From: a virus
Reading direction: 5' to 3' (one strand)
DNA length: 33,130 bases
Virus record (IMG/VR): IMGVR_UViG_3300008050_000157
Location: 1 to 33,130 of that record
A program made the translations under genes and the position numbers. Under the pieces are notes generated by a model. It was not told where the DNA came from and ran no database searches. It saw nothing but the letters and a program-made list of their open reading frames with translations. Positions 30,025-33,130 of the stretch are shown here, piece after piece (positions within the stretch are counted from its first letter, which is position 1; each line of letters opens with the position of its first letter).

Positions 30025-30941
30025 CGGAGCAACGCCTTGCCAAATGGAAAGAGGATGTCAAGGCTTTGGGCTGGGGAGAGAAACCACCCCGGAGTTTCGA
30101 TGATATGATGCTGTCCTTTGTCGAGAACCACCTGCCTGCCCTCAAGCCCAATGCCGCAAAGCGGTATCGGGTATCGATCCGCCAGCTGTTCCCCCACTTC
30201 ACCGGCATGCCCCTGGACAAGATCGGATCCGCCAGCCTGTCAGGGTATGAGGCATCGAGGCGCAAGCAAGGGACATCAAGCCCGACGATCATACGGGATA
30301 TGGCTTGCCTGTCCTCTGCCTTTACTCATGCCATCATGGATCTGGAATGGCTGGATACCAACCCGGTGCCAACCTTCCTGACGCGGCAGAAGCGGCGCGG
30401 CAGGCTGCGCGACAGCCAGCCCAAGACGCGGTGGCTGACGCACGCGGAGGAAGACGCCCTGCTGGCAGAGGCGCACCCCGACCTGGCCAACGAGATCCGG
30501 ATAGCCATCGACACAGGGATGCGGGACACAGAGCTGCGCACCCTGCGCTGGGGACAGGTAGACCTGGAGGCCGGGCACATCACCATCGATCAGGCGACAG
30601 CCAAGAACCACAGAGAGAGACAGATCCCGCTACTGGCGCGAAGCGCAACCCTGCTGCGGGCGAGGCCGCGCCACCTGCACAGCGACTATGTTTTCTACCG
30701 GCCTGACGGCGGGATCTACACGACCCGCAAGACAGGGTTCCGGGCGGCGGTTCGCAGGTCCGGCGTAAAATACCTGAGCTGGCATGACCTGCGCCGCACC
30801 TGTGGCTGCCGGTTGTTACAGGATCACGGCCTGTCATTGATACAGGTCAGGGATTGGTTGGGGCACCTGACCATCCAGCAAACGGAGCGGGCTTACGCGT
30901 TCCTCACAGTTGAGAACCTGAAGGAGGCGATTAACAAATGA
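29922..30941 (+). CDS. int: Tyrosine-family site-specific integrase, 339 aa
   Basis: Integrates and excises the phage at the tRNA-Met site downstream. Catalytic residues are all visible: Arg201 (TGMRDTELRTLRW), Lys228 (TAKNHRERQIPL), His288 and Arg291 (WHDLRRTCG), His315 (WLGHLTIQQ) and the nucleophile Tyr325 (ERAYAFL). A core-binding domain (about 55-150) and a basic N-terminal arm domain (RYWWGRFSYKGKPFRRSLDT) precede it. The ATG at 29922 has GGGGAG five bases upstream; an ATG at 29898 has none. The attP lies about 390 bases after the stop. Confidence 0.95.
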   Translation: MALYKRDDSRYWWGRFSYKGKPFRRSLDTTSKPVAEQRLAKWKEDVKALGWGEKPPRSFDDMMLSFVENHLPALKPNAAKRYRVSIRQLFPHFTGMPLDKIGSASLSGYEASRRKQGTSSPTIIRDMACLSSAFTHAIMDLEWLDTNPVPTFLTRQKRRGRLRDSQPKTRWLTHAEEDALLAEAHPDLANEIRIAIDTGMRDTELRTLRWGQVDLEAGHITIDQATAKNHRERQIPLLARSATLLRARPRHLHSDYVFYRPDGGIYTTRKTGFRAAVRRSGVKYLSWHDLRRTCGCRLLQDHGLSLIQVRDWLGHLTIQQTERAYAFLTVENLKEAINK

Positions 30942-31126
30942 GCGTAAACGATATTAACTTTGAAACCCTTGTAGGGAACCTGACCGCGGAAAAGACCCGC
31001 GAAGGCGTATCGGTTCTGTACTCCAACCTGACGGAGAGCCACAAAATTTCCTTTCTGTCCGAGATCCTTGAAGATGAAATTGAGCGTGGTGAAATCCTGG
31101 CAGCCATAGAGGATATGGAAGAATGA
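30938..31126 (+). CDS. Small acidic unknown protein, 62 aa
   Basis: Starts by ATGA overlap with int and overlaps the next gene the same way, so it is very likely translated. The product is acidic and helical (SHKISFLSEILEDEIERGEILAAIEDMEE). No known motif. Its place between int and the zinc-finger gene, next to attP, is compatible with a regulator of integration, without evidence. Confidence 0.6.
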   Translation: MSVNDINFETLVGNLTAEKTREGVSVLYSNLTESHKISFLSEILEDEIERGEILAAIEDMEE

Positions 31127-31350
31127 GCAGGATCAAGAACGCCATGGAAGACTGCCCGTCCTGTGACGGGATCGGCGGTCCAATCTACATTGCAGAGGGG
31201 GATCCGCCTATCCAGACCTGCCCCCAATGTGACGGGCGCGGCACAATTCTGGTCACAGGGTCAGCGGATTATGCACAGTCCGGAAATGAAAAGCCCCCAA
31301 TTTCTGCTGAGAAATCAGGGGCTTGTGTTGGTAGCGGAGGAGAGACTTGA
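31123..31350 (+). CDS. DnaJ-type zinc-finger protein whose end runs into attP, 75 aa
   Basis: Two CxxCxGxG units: CPSCDGIGG (Cys11, Cys14) and CPQCDGRG (Cys33, Cys36), which together bind one zinc as in DnaJ central domains. After residue about 48 the sequence loses character: its last 20 codons run across the tRNA terminator hairpin and into the tRNA 3' end, antisense to them. The functional part is probably the first 45 residues. It is the last gene of the right operon. Confidence 0.6.
   Translation: MSRIKNAMEDCPSCDGIGGPIYIAEGDPPIQTCPQCDGRGTILVTGSADYAQSGNEKPPISAEKSGACVGSGGET
31239..31259 (+). repeat. Left copy of a 21-bp direct repeat around attP
   Basis: The 21 bases CGGCACAATT...GGTCACAGG are perfectly repeated at 31599-31619. 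This copy is in the zinc-finger gene. Two such copies are not expected by chance in a window this size. They could be integrase arm-type sites or the trace of a duplication or insertion. Confidence 0.85.
31289..31324 (-). terminator. tRNA-type intrinsic terminator
   Basis: On the minus strand AAGCCCC and GGGGCTT pair (7 bp), then after a 2+2 internal loop ATTTCT/AGAAAT pair around a 4-base loop, and TTTT follows. It stands four bases after the CCA of the tRNA fragment, as terminators of host tRNA genes do. In the phage it would stop rightward late transcription before it runs into int antisense. Confidence 0.82.
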
Positions 31351-31378
31351 ACTCCCGACACGCGGATTATGATTACGC
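31329..31378 (-). other. attP core: 3' part of elongator tRNA-Met(CAU)
   Basis: On the minus strand this reads as tRNA positions 27-76: the anticodon loop TCATAAT with anticodon CAT (31371-31369), the TCCGC anticodon 3' stem, variable loop, T arm GGGAG-TTCAAGT-CTCTC, 3' acceptor CTCCGCT, discriminator A and CCA. The 5' anticodon stem half pairs at four of five positions; further upstream no D arm or 5' acceptor strand follows. So only the 3' half is present, as for a phage attP that rebuilds the tRNA on integration. Crossover is probably near the anticodon loop. Confidence 0.88.
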
Positions 31379-31612
31379 CTCCTTCTCCCCGTTGTTTCGC
31401 GTAAAACCCTTGGTGACAGGGAGATACAGCGTGGCAAGCGTGGTCAATGGCGGCACGATGAACGGATAAATGCGTCACAAAAATGGACACAGTGCATCCT
31501 TTCAGCGGCGAGCCGGGGCGTCAGTATAACAGGGGGCTTGCCGTGCTTTGCGCAGTGTCCTGAACCATAGGCATCTATGGAGCCAAAGCCCTCAACCCCG
31601 GCACAATTCTGG
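31379..31612. other. Right side of attP, non-coding
   Basis: About 230 bases without a convincing gene between the tRNA fragment and the last lysis gene. Contains an inverted repeat CCATAG-gcat-CTATGG (31565-31580) and most of the right 21-bp repeat. It probably holds the integrase and accessory sites of the P' arm. A TATACT (minus strand, about 31527) has no fitting -35. Confidence 0.45.
31565..31580. repeat. Inverted repeat CCATAG-gcat-CTATGG
   Basis: Six-base perfect arms with a 4-base loop, about 20 bases from the right 21-bp repeat. It lacks a T run in either direction, so it is more likely a protein-binding site (integration factor) than a terminator. Confidence 0.5.
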
Positions 31613-31619
31613 TCACAGG
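31599..31619 (+). repeat. Right copy of the 21-bp direct repeat around attP
   Basis: Identical to 31239-31259, same orientation, starts 360 bases apart. It covers the stop codon and 3' end of the last minus-strand lysis gene. Confidence 0.85.
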
Positions 31620-31813
31620 AAATACGCAGGATAGCCGATCTCCCTGACGCAACGCCCCTCACCCTTGAAAGCCCCCTGCTCCATGGCCCGTTTCATCGCC
31701 ACCGTGCGGGTGTTCTCACATTGCTCAAGCGTCAGGTTTGGCATTTCCATCCTCATGCAGAAGGGCACCGGCTGCGCGATGCACCATACTGCGATGAGGA
31801 TGTAGACAGCCAT
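31613..31813 (-). CDS. Small secreted or membrane protein of the lysis cassette, 66 aa
   Basis: Begins with a hydrophobic segment (MAVYILIAVWCIAQPVPFC) that could be a signal peptide or membrane anchor. A short periplasmic part with paired Cys (LEQCENTRTVAMKRA, GRCVREIG) follows. Its ATG at 31813 overlaps the holin stop by TGATG. A spanin-like or lysis accessory role fits the location, but no lipobox or typical Rz pattern is visible; a longer in-frame start would lie inside the holin gene. Confidence 0.55.
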   Translation of the reverse strand: MAVYILIAVWCIAQPVPFCMRMEMPNLTLEQCENTRTVAMKRAMEQGAFKGEGRCVREIGYPAYFL

Positions 31814-32226
31814 CAGGCTTTCTTGCGCTTGTCCCATGAACGAGCGCCGGTATAGCCGAGGTAGCCTGTGCCGAACAGATACCACATAGGCTCTGGTATA
31901 GCCGCCAGAAGGTTCGTGATGTTACTGGCTGCGGTGGCTATATGGTCTGGCCACCAGATCCCAAGAACGCCACCGAAGAAGCACATGCCAATGACGGCAT
32001 ACATCAGGTACAGAAAACTGGGACGGGCGCGGCTGGTCCACGGATCCTTGCTGTTGGCCTCTGCCATGATGGCAGACAGGGCCACTTCAACCTCTTTCAG
32101 TTCGCCGGATTGCTGTTGCTTCAGCAACTCCAGCTTGGCAGCTTCGCGGGCCTCCGGATCTGGTATCACCTTGTCGATGATGCCAATGATGCCGGGGGCC
32201 AGTGTGCTAATTAGAGAGCCGATCAT
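31813..32226 (-). CDS. Holin, gene-transfer-agent (3TM) type, 137 aa
   Basis: Forms the inner-membrane lesion that releases endolysin. The pattern IIDKVIPDPEAREAAKLELLKQQQSGELKEVEVALSAIMAEANSKDPWTSRARPSFLYLMYAVIG is characteristic of the 3TM holin family of gene transfer agents and alphaproteobacterial phages. Membrane segments are predicted at residues about 3-18, 66-92 (FLYLMYAVIGMCFFGGVLGIW) and 108-126. It overlaps the endolysin gene by 20 bases. Confidence 0.85.
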   Translation of the reverse strand: MIGSLISTLAPGIIGIIDKVIPDPEAREAAKLELLKQQQSGELKEVEVALSAIMAEANSKDPWTSRARPSFLYLMYAVIGMCFFGGVLGIWWPDHIATAASNITNLLAAIPEPMWYLFGTGYLGYTGARSWDKRKKA

Positions 32227-32644
32227 CTTCCAGTTGCCTCCATTTTGTCAGTTCAAAGTGTGGTGCGTCTGTCAATCGCTCCGCAGGGTCGGCGTTCACC
32301 AGAACGCCGTTGCCGTTCCAATCGTATCCCCAGGTCAGGGGTATGTTGTGCATGACGGCGATGCCTTTCATCAGGCCGCCGAGGTAGCAGAACCGTTCCA
32401 TGTCCATCCAGTCCACCGGGTAGGGCACAATATCGACAGCATATGACTTGTTGTAATTGTGGGGGCTTTCACCATAGACAGCGTTGGACAGACCTTTGTC
32501 GAAGGCTTCCATCTGCGCCGCCTCGTCACGCTCTGCACAGATAATGCTGAAGTCCATGTATTTGATGGCTACGTTCAGGATCACTTGCAAGCGCGGGTCG
32601 CATTGCTGGAGGCGTTCTTGTGATACCCTGCCAAAACCATACAT
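32207..32644 (-). CDS. M15-family peptidoglycan peptidase (endolysin), 145 aa
   Basis: Zinc D-Ala-D-Ala or L-Ala-D-Glu peptidase for host lysis. The ligands are H62 and D71 in ESPHNYNKSYAVDIVPYP and H129 in DAPHFEL; the ERDEAAQMEAFDKG helix and the WGYDWNGNG turn also match M15 endolysins. It has no signal peptide, so it depends on the holin. The ATG at 32644 shares TGATG with the upstream gene's stop; the upstream in-frame start would lie within that gene. Confidence 0.88.
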   Translation of the reverse strand: MYGFGRVSQERLQQCDPRLQVILNVAIKYMDFSIICAERDEAAQMEAFDKGLSNAVYGESPHNYNKSYAVDIVPYPVDWMDMERFCYLGGLMKGIAVMHNIPLTWGYDWNGNGVLVNADPAERLTDAPHFELTKWRQLEDDRLSN

Positions 32645-32967
32645 CAATGCGTCCCGGTCTGCTGATCCATGACCAGCTTGCCAAGGGCAACCATGACACC
32701 GGACAGCGCGACCCATACCGCCCGCAAACCCCATACCCGCCCCTTCATCTGGTTGGTAAAGGCAATCTGGTTGTCGCTGATTGCCTTCACGCTGTCAGCA
32801 ATCGCGGCATGGCCTTCCTCGATCTTCTCATGCAGGCGTTCTGACCTGCGCCGGTTGTCTTCTGGAAATTGCAGCAAGGCCGCCTTGATCTCTGACAGGT
32901 CTTTCGCAAATCCCTTATGCTGTGTTTCCAGTCGCACGATGCGTTCTATGTCAGAGCCGTGTGTCAC
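32644..32967 (-). CDS. Coiled-coil protein with one C-terminal membrane segment, 107 aa, GTG start
   Basis: Hydrophilic coiled coil (residues about 5-60: DIERIVRLETQHKGFAKDLSEIKAALLQF, RRRSERLHEKIEEGHAAI) then a hydrophobic segment (RVWGLRAVWVALSGVMVALGKLVM, about 77-100). This layout resembles XhlA-type or class III lysis accessory proteins. The GTG start overlaps the stop of a 14-codon ORF (GTGA) and has AAGGCGG upstream. It heads the lysis cassette. A role in lysis or its timing is inferred from position. Confidence 0.62.
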   Translation of the reverse strand: MTHGSDIERIVRLETQHKGFAKDLSEIKAALLQFPEDNRRRSERLHEKIEEGHAAIADSVKAISDNQIAFTNQMKGRVWGLRAVWVALSGVMVALGKLVMDQQTGTH

Positions 32968-33008
32968 GTCGCGTCCGCCTTGACCTGTACCTTGTCTGAA
33001 ATATTCAT
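32964..33008 (-). CDS. Mini-ORF MNISDKVQVKADAT
   Basis: 14-residue ORF whose TGA overlaps the GTG of the next gene. Its first six residues equal those of the neighbouring mini-ORF at 33015-33062. It may be a coupling leader or a decayed duplicate. Confidence 0.3.
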   Translation of the reverse strand: MNISDKVQVKADAT

Positions 33009-33014
33009 TTCGGA

Positions 33015-33062
33015 TTAGCGGCCTTGACCGCGCTGACTACCTATTTTGTCTGATATGTTCAC
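33015..33062 (-). CDS. Mini-ORF MNISDKIGSQRGQGR
   Basis: 15-residue ORF starting with GTG that overlaps the stop of the gene cut by the window edge (GTGA). It shares MNISDK and the later GGTCAAGGC nucleotides with the mini-ORF at 32964-33008, so the two form a degenerate tandem duplication. Confidence 0.3.
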   Translation of the reverse strand: MNISDKIGSQRGQGR

Positions 33063-33130
33063 GCTGGTGTCTCGTCTACAACGGTCAGGCATGAGGGGTC
33101 AGCTTCAAACGCGATTAGATAGTCAATGTA
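33059..33130 (-). CDS. C-terminal end of an unidentified phage gene (runs off right edge)
   Basis: Only the last 23 codons are visible (YIDYLIAFEADPSCLTVVDE then TPA). It is on the minus strand upstream of the lysis cassette, where genes downstream of the tail fibre are expected if the genome is circular. No identity can be given. Confidence 0.5.
   Translation of the reverse strand, partial: YIDYLIAFEADPSCLTVVDETPA

Noticed and set aside
31329-31400. Complete tRNA gene
   Set aside because: Only positions 27-76 are present; no D arm or 5' acceptor strand follows, so it is an attP fragment.
31444-31662. 72-codon open frame on the minus strand across the right side of attP
   Set aside because: Overlaps the lysis gene end out of frame, contains the 21-bp repeat, and has no clear ribosome binding site.
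1-33130. CRISPR array or insertion sequence
   Set aside because: No regularly spaced repeats and no transposase-like frame were seen.

Overview
The window carries most of a temperate podovirus genome. Its base composition is GC-rich and coding is dense, with genes joined by TAATG, TGATG and ATGA stop/start overlaps. A 50-base fragment of an elongator tRNA-Met(CAU) gene, a gene-transfer-agent-type holin and several gene families point to an alphaproteobacterial host; this is inference from remembered families, not a database result. Both window ends cut phage genes, so the phage extends beyond the window on each side.

Left block, minus strand, 1-19829: a complete T7-type virion module, read right to left. 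Order: small-terminase-like protein, two small proteins, large terminase, a possible permuted NlpC/P60-like protein, GNAT acetyltransferase, two low-complexity proteins, portal, Bbp19-like protein, scaffold, major capsid, small head protein, tail tubular A and B, three internal virion proteins (gp14/15/16-like), and the first 256 codons of the tail fibre. No phage RNA polymerase is seen, and host-type sigma70 promoters control the early genes.

Middle block, plus strand, 20035-24246: an accessory operon with a possible 57-aa protein, two unknown proteins, a large solitary ParB-like protein behind a terminator-like hairpin, an ArdC-type antirestriction metallopeptidase and a small unknown protein. 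It converges on the minus-strand replication operon (24273-26215): Cro-like protein, second HTH protein, PDDEXK resolvase, O-like initiator with three iterons inside its gene, and P-like helicase loader.

Control region, 26054-26966: a CI-like repressor diverges from the Cro-like gene. TGCAT-NN-ATGCA palindromes occur at five places: two in the cI/cro intergenic region, one at the end of cro, one inside a near-consensus promoter for the right operon, and one 7 kb away upstream of the terminase operon.

Right block, 26999-31350, plus strand: a recombination and integration operon (unknown, YqaJ-type exonuclease, winged helix, annealing protein, SSB, DnaA-domain-IV-like protein, excisionase-like, tyrosine integrase, two small proteins). 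It ends in an attP made of the 3' part of tRNA-Met plus a tRNA-type terminator. To the right, on the minus strand, is the lysis cassette (membrane coiled-coil protein, M15 endolysin, holin, small secreted protein).

Phage genes lie on both sides of attP, so the sequence represents an unintegrated, circular or permuted form, not a prophage cut at its att sites. Most notable: the portal gene is interrupted by an in-frame TAG while its 31-codon tail and the overlap with the next start codon survive; the repressor operators; the iterons with a fourth inverted copy 5 kb away; a 21-bp perfect direct repeat around attP; and the hairpin before parB.
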